Shown here: positions 33,395 to 46,787 of the stretch, one piece after another | How the letters are laid out: every line of letters starts with the position of its first letter | How positions within the stretch are numbered: position 1 is the stretch's first letter | Assembly: GCA_036872755.1 (NCBI GenBank) | Contig: JAVHNS010000003.1 | Span: 3,162,001-3,226,000 of the forward strand | Length of the DNA stretch: 64,000 bases | Source of the DNA: Orbilia blumenaviensis | Lineage: Eukaryota; Ascomycota; Orbiliomycetes; Orbiliales; Orbiliaceae | Direction: 5' to 3' | Program-made: the position numbers and the translations under genes | Notes under the pieces: model-generated | The model's database searches: none | Seen by the model: only the letters and a program-made list of their open reading frames with translations | What the model was told of the DNA's origin: nothing

Positions 33395-34628
33395 TTAAGC
33401 AGAGGACGGTTCTGGGTCCTTAGTCATGCGGCATCGTTCATCCTTGGTTTTGCCGAGGATCCAGGAACGATGTTTTTGGCTTTGATGGGTTTTCAGATTA
33501 TCCCAGGCTTTTGGTTCCATCCCAGCCCATAGTTCCGTTGTGCACCCAGGGAAGAGGCATTTTGCACCAAATCTGCCTTTCGACCAGTGCGTATTTTGTC
33601 TATGACGGTAGACGGTGCCCGGACTAGCATATTCAAATGTGCATCCATCAAGACCGCATCTGATCCGCTGCCTCACCCCCCCAAGTTCAACTCGTTGTCG
33701 GTTTCTCTTGTACGGCCGTTTACCCGATCGAGGCCCGGGTAGGCTAGCACCCGCATCCGATCTTCTAGCCGACCTTGCCAAAGCCCGACGGGGTGGGCTT
33801 ACGGTTGGAGTCTCGTTTGGAGCCGCCGCTGGGCTTGGGTCGACGGGCGGTAAGGGGTTATTTTGGAAAGGTTCCACTTCCCATGCATCCGAGTTGACAA
33901 ACTCATCCATTGAGGTATCTTGCGTAGTGGGCCCCAAAAAGGCAAGCTCTGTAGGCCAGTCCTCGTCCCGGAAAACAGGACCACAGTTATTGGCTCGCTC
34001 CACTGAGCCTACTTGGGTCGCATCGTGACTAATTGTTTCGAGCTCGAGATCGGGCATATAGACTACGGTGTCATCCCACCTGAAATTCTCATGATGTTGC
34101 TGTGCGCCTGATCCGTGACCCTTAAATAAACGGCTTAAGCGTTAGCTCTCTCGCTAATTAAACCTATATTCTGGCAGGACTATATATGAGGAAGCTCACA
34201 TTAAAATCCAGAATTAAGGGGTCAAACTGGTCTTGGTCAATTATCCCCGGAGCAGGTTCTATGAGCTCTGGTACAGAGAAACTATCACAAGCGTCGGGGT
34301 CGCCACATGTGCTATTGTGCCAGTATTCCTTCGGCGAGATTGGGTTCAATATGTCTAATGAAGGTGGAACATCATGCATATGGAGACACCAATTCTGTGC
34401 AATATCGTATCCAGAGCTTTGCCCCGACGGCATATCAGTCGGCATGCTGCAATATAGGCCCGGGTCCATATTTCCACCACAGTCAGCATCGTCCCCTGGG
34501 AACGGATAGTCATCAACGCCGAAGGGCAAATCGTTGATGTCATCCATAGCTCCGTAGCTACCCATCTCTCCGCCTACAATTTGAGGACACTTTCTGTGAT
34601 CCATATCATAGAGATATCGTAACCCCAT
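33395..34628 (-). CDS. zinc-finger-like family protein (two Cys/His fingers), two exons
   Basis: Model: exons 34628-34200 and 34120-33395, 384 residues; the intron of 79 nt (GTGAGC, CTAAC, TTTAAG) is phase 0. Residues 1-143 are acidic and polar (Asp, Gly, Pro rich), probably disordered. A basic Arg-rich stretch (KRPYKRNRQRVE) precedes the fingers. Finger 1 is C-x4-C-x12-H-x4-H (RCGLDGCTFEYAS then YRHRQNTH). Finger 2 is C-x4-C-x18-H-x4-H (KCLFPGCTTELWAG then NLKTHQSQKH), followed by an R-C near the end (DERCRMTKD). This second block is the family signature shared with the genes at 39259, 46788, 52607, 56901 and 63090. Probable nucleic-acid-binding or regulatory nuclear protein, inferred from fingers plus basic stretch; no target can be named. 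Confidence 0.78.
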
Positions 34629-34752
34629 CCTATTTGTATCGGTTTCGTCTACTATCGCAGAAGTATCAACCGGCGCCTACGTATTGCGAGCGTGACACCG
34701 TCCCTGTAAGAAACATACGAATAGTAATGGTTAGCATCGTGTATAACTGCGA

Positions 34753-35150
34753 CTAATAATATGAACAGAAGAATGATGGTTGCTTGCTTTGACCATAGGC
34801 AATTGCCAATGCTGAAAGGTTGTCAAAGGACGTGTTATTACGCAAGTCCTCAAGGAGCTCGGAAGTCAATGCAATGGCCGATACCAATAACATTGAGCCG
34901 ATGGGCGACGACATGGACTCTTTATAACGTCGAGACTCGGAACCTAGTGTCACATTAGTACTGCGTTAAACTATTTTAACTTACCCTGCCAAAAGCTGGG
35001 CACATGAAGCACCTGACGTGGTTGCTTAAGATCCTGGAACGCCCCCGTCGGAAGAGGGACAATATTGGTTTCGCTACCTATTTCGCGGACAAAGCTTCTG
35101 GTCGGCCTTGCGAATTGACACACTCCACTATAATTCAGGGCCAGTCCCAT
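34753..35150 (-). CDS. hypothetical small protein, two exons
   Basis: Tentative model: exons 35150-34985 and 34943-34753, 118 residues. The intron is only 41 nt (GTAAGT, ACTAAT branch, CACTAG) but the phase (1) matches. The product starts MGLALNYSGVCQFARPTRSF and continues with SMLLVSAIALTSELLEDLRN. A CTAAC-plus-TTACAG acceptor at about 34704-34725 hints that the last exon may splice again. No motif recognised. It lies directly upstream of the two-finger gene and on the same strand. Confidence 0.35.
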
Positions 35151-37515
35151 TTTAGTATGTGCAACCAACCTTCCCGTGTGCGTGACGTCCCTGCAGATTT
35201 GTGTGTAGATAGATATCTGAATGGCAACTTTTATCGCAGCTAAGATGGCGAATTCACAAAGTCGGTGTATTTAACCGTAAAACGTGTTTAGAAAATCCTG
35301 TTATGCAGTCATGCATGCGCCATGGCGCGCCACAGGTCCGTCTCAAGTGGCTATACAGCCCCGACACCTAACCATAGGTTACCAACCCCTGGGCCGAGAC
35401 TACATGAAACCTTAGCTAGAGATAGCAGCGAAGGCTATATTCAATCTGGGATTAATAAAAAAAATTTGACGATAACCTACTATCTCGAAAAAAAAGAGTG
35501 CAAAAAAAAGACCTTTCGTACTAAACTGATCAATCGTAGCGACAAAACGAGTGGAAAAGTACCTTGCAGTCTTTTTTAAGAGGAACGGGCCAACCAGCAA
35601 CTTAAACATTGCATACGCACGATGAAGAAAATGTGACACGCTCTAATGGGTTGCATCTGAGCCTGCCTAAGTGGGGAGCATGCGGGGGCTACCGGGTACT
35701 CAAAAAAAGATTTTACAGTCTCACTATATTGTGAGCTATAGCTTTGGTTGGATGCCAATCGGATATGAACCAATAATCGCGCCAGCTCTCACAATGCGAT
35801 GAGCTGAGCTGGGCAGAGAAATGTGTTTGCTCATTACTGCATTGAAAAACCTGACTCCCTTAGCTAAGGGCTTCGTAGCCAATAGTAAGAATTTCCCCCA
35901 GATCACTATCAATTATGACACATGTTTCCAAACATGTTTTTCTTGCCTAACTACCATGGGAACAATGAGCGGCTCTCATTACTAGCGGCTTAGTACAATT
36001 GTGCCAGCACCCGAGGAACCGGCTGTCTTAACTCGCTGTCATAATCGCTGGTATATCATAAGCAATCGATTTTCAGGCCCGCAACACTAAATTTAGCCCG
36101 CGATCTACCAAACCACTGCGAACCGTTTTTGTGATTTTTATTACTTCGATACTGAAAGCCCGAGGACCCTTCTGGTAGACATTCCCGATCACTTACCCAA
36201 AACGTAACACCCCGCAATCTCCTGGGTCTGGTGCCGGTACATTACGAGCTATTCTACCGGGCCCGTTAAAAGCCTTCGTATATCTTGGTTCCTAGTACCG
36301 ATTATAGCGACTTAATTCATTGCGTCATGAGGGCTGGCATCTGTGTTTACAAGGATCCTATTCGATAGCTAGAACTTTTCCAATTGTAAGCCTTTGCACT
36401 ACATATTTAAAAATTTCAACCTCAAAAACGATAACTGAAGCGAGATTCGTAAACCACACAAGTATATCTGTATGCCAGGCACACCACCACCTTTATATTC
36501 CTGTATGCGCACAAATCCTCTTCCAGTATTTAGCGCCCCCGTGAAGCTCGAAGCCTAAGCATTTCAGGTGAGGCTTGCATCTGGCGGGGAAGATGCATAT
36601 CTTCAGCTCGCTCAGTTTGCCCCAACAAAACATCTTCTCGGAGGCACAGCTGAAAACGATGCAGTGATCCTTGATGCTAGCCCAATTCTGTGAAACCATT
36701 CCATCTTTAGTGATATTTTAGCCTCAATATACTTTAGCTTGTTCGGATTGCTTTCTAAAGAGGCAAATTTCCCGACGCCTTACAAAATCCAACAAGGCTT
36801 TCGTTTCACAGAGCAGCCGAAAAAATCGATCGCGAACTGTTAACTAATGATGTAGACTAACCAGCGATCCACGATATCTAGGAGCAAAAATGCGAGAGAG
36901 GTACATGAAATAATATGGAGGCAGAAATGGCCAGCCGAAATGGAGGCAACTAATGAAACTCTGCTTCTTGTATTATCTCCTACATTGCTAATTCTACCAA
37001 AATTTCTAAGGCGAGCCGGAACATCCCGATTTTCACGAGTCGACTACAGCTAGAGTGTCAAGTGTTGGACTCTGAGGGCCGAGGAACTTGTAGCACTGGG
37101 TTCAATTGATCAGGCACAACCCACTAGCCTACCAATTTCTGAGACCTACTTCGATTTTATGTAACAAGATACTAGCAAAATGAATCACACTCGACTAGTA
37201 TTTCCTTGATATTATTTTATCCGCGACCTATAATTAACAGTCTAAACGGTATTGATATAGCGTCGGGTGATTGTTTGCCAAAAATCGCGATCGCGAATGG
37301 TGTTGTTGCATTTGCCTTGCCCATGTTGACCCCACCAGGCAGAATCTGGGGCCAGGTCCTTGGTATCGGATAGCATTATATCGCTTGTCTGCCTCGGAAA
37401 AATACTTTAAAGTCAGTTATGAGAGAGTGAAATGAACTAGAGAGGGTCTAGAGCATTTCAGAACTGGCCAGATTTCTGGGGTGGAGCCCAACCAAAACAC
37501 CTGTAAGCAAAGTTA

Positions 37516-37625
37516 CCAGGCACGGGGGTGACACTAAAAGCGAAACAAAAAACGAACACTTGCTAACAAAATTCCACCCAAAATTTATATTCTTGTTTCT
37601 GTTTTTTTGTCACCCCGGTGCCAGG
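37516..37625. mobile_element. MITE-like element, 110 bp, with TIRs and TTA target duplication
   Basis: The left end CCAGGCACGGGGGTGACA (37516-37533) and the inverted right end CCTGGCACCGGGGTGACA (37625-37608) match at 16 of 18 positions. TTA lies immediately outside both ends (37513-37515 and 37626-37628), the three-base target duplication expected for PIF/Harbinger-type elements. The interior is AT-rich with no coding capacity, so this would be a non-autonomous copy. A related, more decayed copy is at 54718-54843. Confidence 0.6.
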
Positions 37626-38314
37626 TTATGGGCTGTCTCGATATCCAACGGGCCAATGAACTGCTATCAGCTCATATGAAAGACCAAGAGGTACTTGCGT
37701 ACGGCTAGTCATCATAAAAGGAGCCTTATCTTAGTCAATTAATTGCTTGGGGAAAGAATTTTCTTAGATAATTTATTCTAGATACTGGCGTCGACGTCAT
37801 GATTGCATACTGTACGAGAACTTGTTTTACTTCTTTATTTTTTTAATTTTTTATCATTTGTTTTTTTGCAAAAAAAAAAAAAAGGGTCAAAAGCCACCAG
37901 AAGACAGTTGTCACACGATGCTGGGTGTGGGAAAGACGCAGTTGGGTTGTGCAGGGAAATTTCGTGCAAAACTCCAGCTGTGCAAACGCAATGCTGGGCC
38001 TCCTCAAAAAAAAATCATTTCGTAGGGGAAGAGTTGACTTTCAGACCATTCATACCGATCCCCCACGCATGCCACAACCATAATAAAATTAATCATGGAT
38101 CCTTTAAATCTTTGATTCGCAGAGTAGAGTTGGCTGGTTGAGCTCCATTGTCTCGGCCCACGTCGATGCCAGCTCGTGTATCTATCAACTGCCGTTAGGT
38201 TCGAACGTTCCCTGAGCATGCAAAACTAATTGGCCAACCACATGAGTGCAAAGCAACAGCCAACCGTGCTATCATAAGGTCATAATATGAGCCAGAAATA
38301 GGGAGTGGGAGGGC

Positions 38315-38336
38315 GGATTCCGGATTCCGGATTCCG
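38315..38336. repeat. GGATTCC x3 tandem repeat
   Basis: Three perfect copies of a 7-bp unit in noncoding DNA. Confidence 0.8.
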
Positions 38337-39258
38337 AGGCACAATCTAATAGAAATCCGGATTTGACGCCCAGTTAGAGAATGTACTCATATATGGGGTT
38401 CCAGCAAAGACTGGGACTTTCGTAGCCTCGATCGTTGACCTCTATCTGTCTGGCTAAACTTCGATTGATGGGATTCAATATTTTGTTCTGCAAATAATTT
38501 TTAACCAACCAGCAGCTTTTAGTACCTTGAATGATGGCTTGTTTAAACAACAGGCTAATGCATTGCCCTGTTTCCGTTCGTTTGTAGTCTTGATTGAGCA
38601 GCCAATGGCTGTGTCTTCACCTCGTCTTGGTTGACCCATCAGGTTAGCTATCGGTGTAAACGCCGTTACACCTCAAGATTACGCTCCGATCGCCCATTGT
38701 GCAACTATACCTGGCTTATTCCAATGAAGACATATTGAGCTGTAGTTAACCCGTCATTTCACAGAATAGTTTTACGTTGCTGGCTGCGTGGCTAGAACCA
38801 AAATATCTGCAGGGGCCTTCCTTAATCATATTTTCACAGCTCATCTAGTCGTCCGCAACACAAATATAAGCGACTTCGCGATATGTGCCCTATGATACTA
38901 ACATATCTTTTTCATCTGAACGCAGTCTTGTATCACGACTAACGAGCCGCTGAGGCTCGCGATACTGTTTTGGGAATAAATCGTTCTGGAATGTGGCTAC
39001 ATAAATATCTAACTGCGCTATGGTCTTAGACTCAATTTGGTTGTGTTTCTAAGTCACACAAATGACATAAAAGCAATACCTGAGCCCAATGGAGGGAATC
39101 TTAAACAAACAAGAAATTTTAAAGTAGAAATAAAATGCTACTATGACGAAGCGAAAATGAAATGTAACAGTGAATAAGCGGCCTTATTTGCAATTTAGGT
39201 CCCGGGCCCCAACTATTCCGCGCACTTAGAAGCTTAATTTTAGCTTAGAACTTAGATA

Positions 39259-40468
39259 TCACTTATCGGGCCGTTTATACTGTGTAATCTTGCATCTTGC
39301 CGTAAGCCTTGAGTTATCATCGGACCAAAGACTATGTTTCCGATTTTGATGCGTCTTCATATTCCCTAGAGCAACCTTTTCAGTACCAGCCCACAGTACT
39401 GTCGCGCACCCAACATATCGACACTGGGCGCGAAACCTAGATACCGACCAGTGCGTGTTGCGCTGGTGTCTAATTAACGAGTTTGTAGTGGAGTAGTCAC
39501 ATTGGCAACCGTTGATGCCGCAAGCGACACGCCTCTGATTCCTGTTCTTTAATTTCGGGCGCCGTCGGCACTTTGGATATGCCCTCCCGCCCTCTTGGTT
39601 ACAGGGTTGTGGGTATGCGGGTGACACAGATCTCGGGTTTTGCGAAATCGAATTTTGAATTTCTGGGTATACATCCCCGGATGGGAGCATTGCCTGACCA
39701 AATGCAGGAGATGCATTACTATTGACTTGTCGCCACTCCAAATTCTGACGCACTGCTATGCTGGGTGCTGCGGTAGCGGCACGTGAAGTACATATGTCCA
39801 AGGTGCGGTTACCGTGCGGGTAGAGGCGATCGTTATCATCACCAAATTGACTGTGTTCCCCCCTTTGGAGCCGGTAGGCGTTGGACTGGCGATCAAATCC
39901 ATTTCTGCCGTCGGGATCTAAAAACTTGCTCGTAGCCACGGTTTTTATCTTAGAAGAGACCCGTTAGTATTTGGTCTTGATCAATCAATCACGCCAAGGT
40001 TATACATACCTCTGGAGTCAAATTTCCTAGCCTGCCGTCAAAGTTTCCCCCCAAAGATGGGTACGGGCTCCCCCCCGCTCCCAAATTGTTACAGTCATTA
40101 GTATTAATTTCTCGGCAGATCGGAGACACGTCAAGAGGAACGGATGCAAGCGACCATGAATTGTTGTGCATGAATTGTTGTGCTACTCCAGACCCTGCTC
40201 TTGACGGGGGGGCTTCTGGCATAGAATATCCAGCACTCAAGATATTTCCGCTGATAGAAGACTCAGCAGAGCTCCTAGAATTATGATATTCGTGTTCGAA
40301 GCTATGGGCTGACGACCATCGGTCGTAGTCATTAGTGTCCCTATAAACACCACTTAATACTACCGTGTTCGGGCCGGCTGACAGCTGGTTCGGCTCAGAC
40401 TGTTCAGAGGCTGGAGGCCATTTCCCGCGTTCAAATAAATTCAAACAGCAAGGGGTTTGCGGTTTCAT
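39259..40468 (-). CDS. zinc-finger-like family protein (two Cys/His fingers), two exons
   Basis: Model: exons 40468-40010 and 39948-39259, 382 residues. The 61-nt intron (GTATGT, TACTAAC, TTCTAAG) is phase 0, in the same relative place as in the 33395 paralogue. The N-terminal 250 residues are Ser/Asn/Gly/Pro rich and look disordered. A Lys/Arg stretch (KCRRRPKLKNRNQRRV) leads into finger 1 (ACGINGCQCDYS, then IRHQRNTH; C-x4-C-x12-H-x4-H) and finger 2 (QCRYVGCATVLWAG, then NMKTHQNRKH). An RCKIT segment follows, matching the family's terminal R-C. Identity to the other members is confined mainly to the finger region. Likely nuclear; function unknown. Confidence 0.78.
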
Positions 40469-43400
40469 ATTTGCACTCGTTTATCCTGGTGCAGTACGTC
40501 GGTGTTTGTTAGCATACCTTCGCATCCAAATGTGATGGTCTCGAAAAATTCCTGATAGGTTCTTAGAATCAAACGCACCTAGCTACTAGAGGCTCTTGGA
40601 CTCCGATCGTCCTCGAGCTCTACTGTTAAGGGTATTTCTTAACGAAAGTCCGGTTTTCAGTTTTGGAGATGTTGGCCCTCTTTAAAGCTTCATATTCACT
40701 AGAGGTGTATCAATGGCATCCGAAATTGGTGTCCGATCAAGCAAACACAGCATACCAAAATACTCCCGCGCAATTGGATTCAAAGAAGCCGCAAACTGAG
40801 ACTCGATATTCTCCAATGGACTCAAGTACTCTATGATGCGTCAACCCTAATATCCTCAGGAATATTCCCACAACCCAGAAACAGACGTTGAGGTCAAAAG
40901 TTATCATTTTTCCAGTCATGGCGGAGTGATCACTTAGGTTAAGTTGAGGTAGTTAATATTGTGACAGATTTTTAGCACATTACATAGCTACGGTCTGCAT
41001 CAATAATCCACCCTCGCCGTGCGCGTGAGGTCGCTGTGAGCCTAATATTTCAAATCAGGCCAGCCAACGCATACTTACATCCTCGGTAACCCGGAACATA
41101 TTACAACAGAGTATATAGATGATCATTCGGTCCCTGAACCCATCTCCGTTTGACGAGTGGCTCCAATCAAAGGGTTCAGGATTGTACCATTAAGTCGTGC
41201 TGCTAGAACCAATGGGTGTCAATCGATCGATGTACATTGTGACATTATCATCATTGTCGCATAGCGTTCCTTACATTTAATTAAGAGGCCCTGAGCTACG
41301 CATGCTAGCGTTTGCCACGTCGTAATTTTTTTCTGTAGAAATTCGGGCACAACTACATCACTATCTCAAGCAATTTTTGTAATATATTCCCAACATTTAA
41401 GTTTACGTAGCTAATGAAAACAGGTACAGGACAACGAGACCAGTACAAGACAAACTAGATCATAAAATCAATTTGAAACTTTATACTGAAGTCTAGCAAC
41501 AGAGGGGCCGAATCTATGCCCAGAACCTAGTAAATGCTATCAATAAAACGAATTGCAAGATTTAGTATTGATAGCGAACTTAGTCGTGATCTAGAAGATT
41601 GTTTCGACATGGGAGCCTACCGCTCCCCCAAATATTCAATATAAAATAGTATATGAGGCTCAAGACCGGTCTTTGCACCTATATTCTCGTATGTACGTAA
41701 TATATTAATAGCGTATAATCTAGATAGATTTATATGAATCAGAGGCACGTTAATGTTCTATCTACCACATAGATTGGTCCTGACATAAGGCAAGGTACAT
41801 GGATCAAGGTACCAGCTGTCTATGATTCAATTGGCGCGCCGGCTGTTGCAGGATGCAGCTGATAACTATGTGTACCATAAGAGCATCTCTTTCAACCATG
41901 CACCTAGAGATTCCTCGGGCACCTTTCTGGCAATTTTAGGCGATCGTACGTACGTGTGTTTTCCCAAGCACTCCCTACTACCCTTGTTTTCTTCGCTCCC
42001 CGCCTTACCCCGCGATCCGGCGATCCGCGAGTCTTCGTTTGGCCTGAGCACTGAAGGGCTGGCGCATTAGGAGTTAAAAAATGACGTGACAGCCCACAGG
42101 CCGATCGAAACGTTACATTCTCGTCATGGTATCACGACTGCTGGAGCTTTAGCTTTCTGAGAATGGGGCTACATGTGCCCTATGATGTAGATGTATCAGC
42201 ATCGCCAGCACATTAGATTCACCGGCTCGAAGTTTCAAAGACAAGCAGTGCACCTGCTATCCTGGGTAGGCTGCCAGAGCTCTTCCTGCTGCGCGTGCTG
42301 AGCTCCCTCTAACCCAGTTTTCATTCTACCTAAAATACTGTGGTTCAACATTTTAAAGTCAAGTGCATAGAACACAATTAATTCTACACTAATCTCAGAA
42401 CACTATGCAGGTGCCATGAGACTAATGGTCATTGATCTTTGTGATATATCGATTAACCTGATATCCGTATTCACGAATTCGGCTAGATTCGATTCTATCA
42501 CATATCCACTCTCGGAGATATGGGACCCTCGGTCGGACTCCGGAAACGTGCGCATATTTGAGGATGTTATATTAAAGTTTCCTTAGCTCCCGCTATTTGA
42601 AACCTGTTCCACAAATCGAAGCGAACGTTCTGGCACACGTTGCACCGTCGGATAACGGCTTGTACCCCTAATCACTTCCTCGGTCACATTTGTGTGTTGC
42701 GCAGTACTTCCAAGAAAATCGCCGAAGTTATCGCAGACTGTTGAAAAGAGGTAGTAAACTAGAAGTGATTGATGATATAAATTCGATGTACCCTACAACT
42801 AGAATCTAAAACATCTATATATTGGGTGTTGGGCCGGATGATTTGGATAGGAGATGTCGCTGTCTAAGGAATAGGGTCCCTTAGACCTCACACGTTGCAG
42901 GCCCACAACATTACCTGCTTATACTACGCTTAGTTATCGAATATATATAGATTCAAGAACAATGCGATTCTCATACCCAGACCTTGGGCCATCTTGCAAG
43001 TTTGTTAATTAAAACCAGTGTTGGCGAACAAATTTAACTGGTTGAGGTTGCAGCATGTATATGTACCTACCTGTATATGTACTGCACCTTTCGATTTCAC
43101 CAGCACCATACAGGCTTCGAGAAGTCATGAACTATACTAGCTATAGCAATATTTTACACGCAGACCGAGGATATAGTTTGCAAAACAATGGAGTGCATCG
43201 ATTGCATCGTGTGGGTGGGGACGTGGTCATTACCTAGATTAACTGGTTCCGAGCTAAACGGTGTTCTACTATCTGAGCTAAATACTTAAAAGCATGGAAC
43301 AATGGGAATAGAAAGAACGATTGTAAATATACGTTTAGGGCAATTATAAATCTCAAGAAAACAGATGCAAAAGACATCAAGATAGTGGGCCGTAAGGTTC

Positions 43401-44036
43401 GCTGCCGTTGCGATATTAGAGCCTCGCGACCAGCCGCCCGAGCACGCCAGAGTTCAGTCTTGTGGTCTAACACCAGCAAGCTTCTTAAAAATATAACAAG
43501 CACATACAACACATTGCTGGTTAGGAGACTGTATAAAGCTGACTGGCCAATTGTAAATGTGAGATATACTAGTTAAATCTAAATTGGGGCCACCATTCTG
43601 GTAACTTGATAGACAATTGATACTGCGGCCGGTTTGCCCGACTGAAAGGCTTTAAGGGAGGGTCGAGAGTAACTGCTCTCTGCTTGTGTGTTGTGTTATG
43701 CATACCGAAAACCAAAATTTAGCCCAGCTTCGGGCGGGCCAAAAGTCTTCAAGATTTTGCATCTTGTGAATTGGGAGTCTGGTCTAAAGAACAAAGCTCA
43801 AACCGAAAATGTTTGTGAATGAAGCCTTCGAGAATTTTTTTGTTGTTCTGCGTGTGTTTGGAAAGCTGGAAGAAGAATATAAATCTGTGTTCTGGTTGTC
43901 ATATTTTGATTCGGTAAATACAGTTGCACCAGCTCAATTTAGACTGGCACAAATACTAAGTAGTCAGTTGGGTGTGGTGCTACGAAGCCCTCGGAGCAGC
44001 CTCCTTGCCCCAAGCTGAGTCTTATCAACTTCATTG
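40469..44036. other. gene-poor stretch, nothing supported
   Basis: About 3.6 kb of short frames in both strands without motifs or splice structure. Near 43235-43300 a minus-strand stretch resembles a tRNA D-arm but does not fold fully. Confidence 0.5.
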
Positions 44037-44979
44037 TCACGGTCCATTCTGCATAGCGGCTGGTGCTGAATAATATTGGCCGTGGTCATCATGGGACCAA
44101 TGTTCAGAGGGCCCATACTCTTGGAGTGCCCCGAAATATTGCAGACATACTGCTAACTCTCTAGTATATTGCAGGGCGTCTTGGAAACGCCAATAGTCTT
44201 TGTACCTTAAGCCTATCCATGAAATAAGACCATCTCCTGCGATACTACACGTGTCATGTTGAGCCTTAAATACATTTCCTTGGATCGCTTTTTGAGGGTT
44301 GGATCCACACAGCGTGAACAACAACACCGTGTTGTCTGGTACTAACGAGGCCAGGTTGAATACATCTAATGCCAAGGCACCCATTCCATTTTGACCATAA
44401 TATATTTTGTCACTGGCTCCAGTGGGAACTGACTCAATTTTTCCACCGCCGACCAACCCGGATTCGAAATAAGGAACGAACGAACCTTCGCATTTGTCCG
44501 GGTGCAAGTTTCCTTGTGGATGCAGCCTATCATATGCGGGCCCATCATCACAGAAAGTCCGCCCGTACTGGTTGCTAGTGGTTCGTATTTGAGTCTCATC
44601 ATTCGCCCACGCCTCACCCGCGATGGAGTTATGGGCAATTGGATAAAGAATTCCCTGTGGAGCACAACTCTCCGATTTAAGTGGTGGGCCAATCTAATGC
44701 ATCAAAGTTAGTGACTTATGCTCGTCAATATTCGTTTCATGAGTTGAGGTGATATACTTCACGACTTAGCAGAAGCGTGTCACTAGATGTTTGTCCGACT
44801 AGAGGAGAAACGCTAGGTTCTGTTCGCAAATCTAAACTATGAGCAGTACAGCTGCAAGGTAGATTCACTCCTTGTACATATCGAGATGGAAATCCGTTGC
44901 CGGTGGTGTTTTCATCTAGTTGATGGGAGTCCTTTACGCCTACAGCACCAGATTGGCAGGAATTCTCTGACATCCACAT
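44037..44979 (-). CDS. hypothetical protein, two exons (orphan)
   Basis: Model: exons 44979-44758 and 44693-44037, 292 residues. The 64-nt intron (GTATAT, CACTAAC, GCATTAG) is phase 0 and joins two frames that are otherwise unconnected. N-terminus MWMSENSCQSGAVGVKDSHQ; polar, Ser/Thr-rich first exon. The second exon contains YGRTFCDDGPAYDRLHPQGN, GALALDVFNLASLVPDN and ISWIGLRYKDYWRFQDALQY, and ends in a His/Asp/Tyr-rich tail. Gene layout (polar first exon, phase-0 intron, position among the finger genes) recalls the neighbouring zinc-finger-like family, but the Cys/His signature is absent, so kinship is only a guess. No known domain recognised. Confidence 0.5.
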
Positions 44980-46787
44980 TTTGGCAAATAGAAACCTAGG
45001 TCTGCGAAATCTCTAGAATCTTGTGATATATCAAATTGATGGCTACTGTCTGCGCGAGCTCGAAAAATCGGGGTGGCCAATTTTACTCAAAAGTTTATTG
45101 GTGAATATAACGGTGTAAGTTATATAAGGTGAAAAAAAAGATAATGTTGTACCGAGGATTTATACAGGAGCTTGAAGGTGTGTTCTCCTTTCACTTCGAA
45201 GTTATACTTATACCTAGATGACCTCCTGTATTCATTAACTAATGATTTATGTAGAGGTTCTGCTCTTCACCAAAATATCAGCCTTGAAACAAAATTTATG
45301 ACGAGGCTGTTTTTTGTTTGGGGGGAGCGAGGGGGCTGGCCAAATCCTACGTTTTCTCCCAGGACCCTTCGCCTTGACATAGTGACCAGCGGCGTGGTCA
45401 TCTGCCATCGTGAGGGTGCACTGGATCGACTGAGAAAGGCACATGCCGAAAACATTTTAAATTTGCAATGAGCAGCATCATGCAGGCGCTTGGTTTGCTT
45501 TGTCTTTGAAGCAAATCCTGCCGATGATCCTGCCCTAGGAGTTCTACTTGTTTACCCTTGCTGCAGCCCCAGGCGTATTGGCCGGAATCGCATTATAATA
45601 TTAGCTGCAATTTTGTTTGCTGTTCAAGCCCCACCGTTCTAATACCTGCATATGAACCAGCATTAGGAATTTTCAGTAGGACTGGAAATCCATAAGAAGG
45701 CCATGCCGCCCCTAAGGTTTGACGTTAGGACCTAATATCCAACCACCTAGTTAAACTTTTCGCAGTTCTCTGGAAAAGTGGATGAATCTTTAGGGAGCCC
45801 CCATACATTCGAATACCCCGCGCGCCATCGAGGCCTCCTAATTCACACCCGACCGCTAAAAATACCAACGATTTGGAATTTTTTCTATCATCAGCCTGCA
45901 ACATGAGCTCGGATAATTTTAGGACTCGGCTGGTCTCGTAAACGGCTCGGCCTACCCTCGAGATTCCTGCGCAACGTTATAGCTGGCGCCGGTTTCCCGT
46001 TCAATGAGTCTTTCACGGATTGATTTAGGGCAGCAAGCGTAAAAAAAATTAGGGATCTGCTCATAGCCTCCCACGTCCCGACCTAGGATCCATCATTGCT
46101 TGAGTTGCATTGGAGCGAAAGAAAGCTCTTGCACGGTCGGAAATGTGCGAAATCAAACCTCGGTCGCAGCTACGCCAATCATTTGCGATTTACGGTACCG
46201 ACAAGCATGCGCAAGCGCGACCAAGATAGACTCGGATTCCCACCAGAGGCCATAGTATTGCAAAATAGGGCCGGATATGGGTACCGCCTTAGAATCAGAA
46301 GAGCTTACAGGGTATGTGACTTCTTCGTATTGCCTGTGTAGCCACAGTAATATCACGATATCACTAGACCATTTTATTCGATGCCTGTATTGTGGTAAAG
46401 TCGCGCTCGACCTTCAAACTTAACTACCCTCACGATATTCAACTATTAGAAATATCACGGGTAATGCAATACCTCGATGCGGAGCATAGTCAGTCATGTA
46501 TCATGGTTCTTCTAGGCAGGTTTAAAGCAACGTGGCATGATTTTAACATTGAAGTAAGTCGAAACCGCCTTAGTAGCACGGGATATTTTATGTTTTAACA
46601 CTAAATACAATACTAGAAGGTTCATGTTCCGGTATTTTGACCTCGCCAGGAGGACGATATATTAAACCTCCTACAAGAAACAACAATAAATACATAAAAA
46701 TTGAATAAAAAATTAGAAACGAGCAGTTCGATAGTGCTCAATGAAATCCCCTCTCTCAGATATCTTCAAAGACCCCTATGCTTTCGA
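44980..46787. other. intergenic, no supported gene
   Basis: Short frames only on both strands; no motif or splice signal set. Confidence 0.5.

Larger units (their letters stand above)
35151..39258. other. gene-poor stretch with a MITE-like element
   Basis: About 4 kb of short frames without motifs. It contains the inverted-repeat element at 37516-37625, an A-tract at 37870-37883 and a GGATTCC triplet repeat at 38315-38336. No gene supported. Confidence 0.5.

Noticed and set aside
43235..43300. tRNA-like stretch on the minus strand (TAGCTCAGATAGTAGAAC)
   Set aside because: It resembles an A box/D-arm, but there is no proper B box (GGTTCRANYCC), and neither the acceptor nor the anticodon stem pairs well. 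At most a degraded tRNA fragment.
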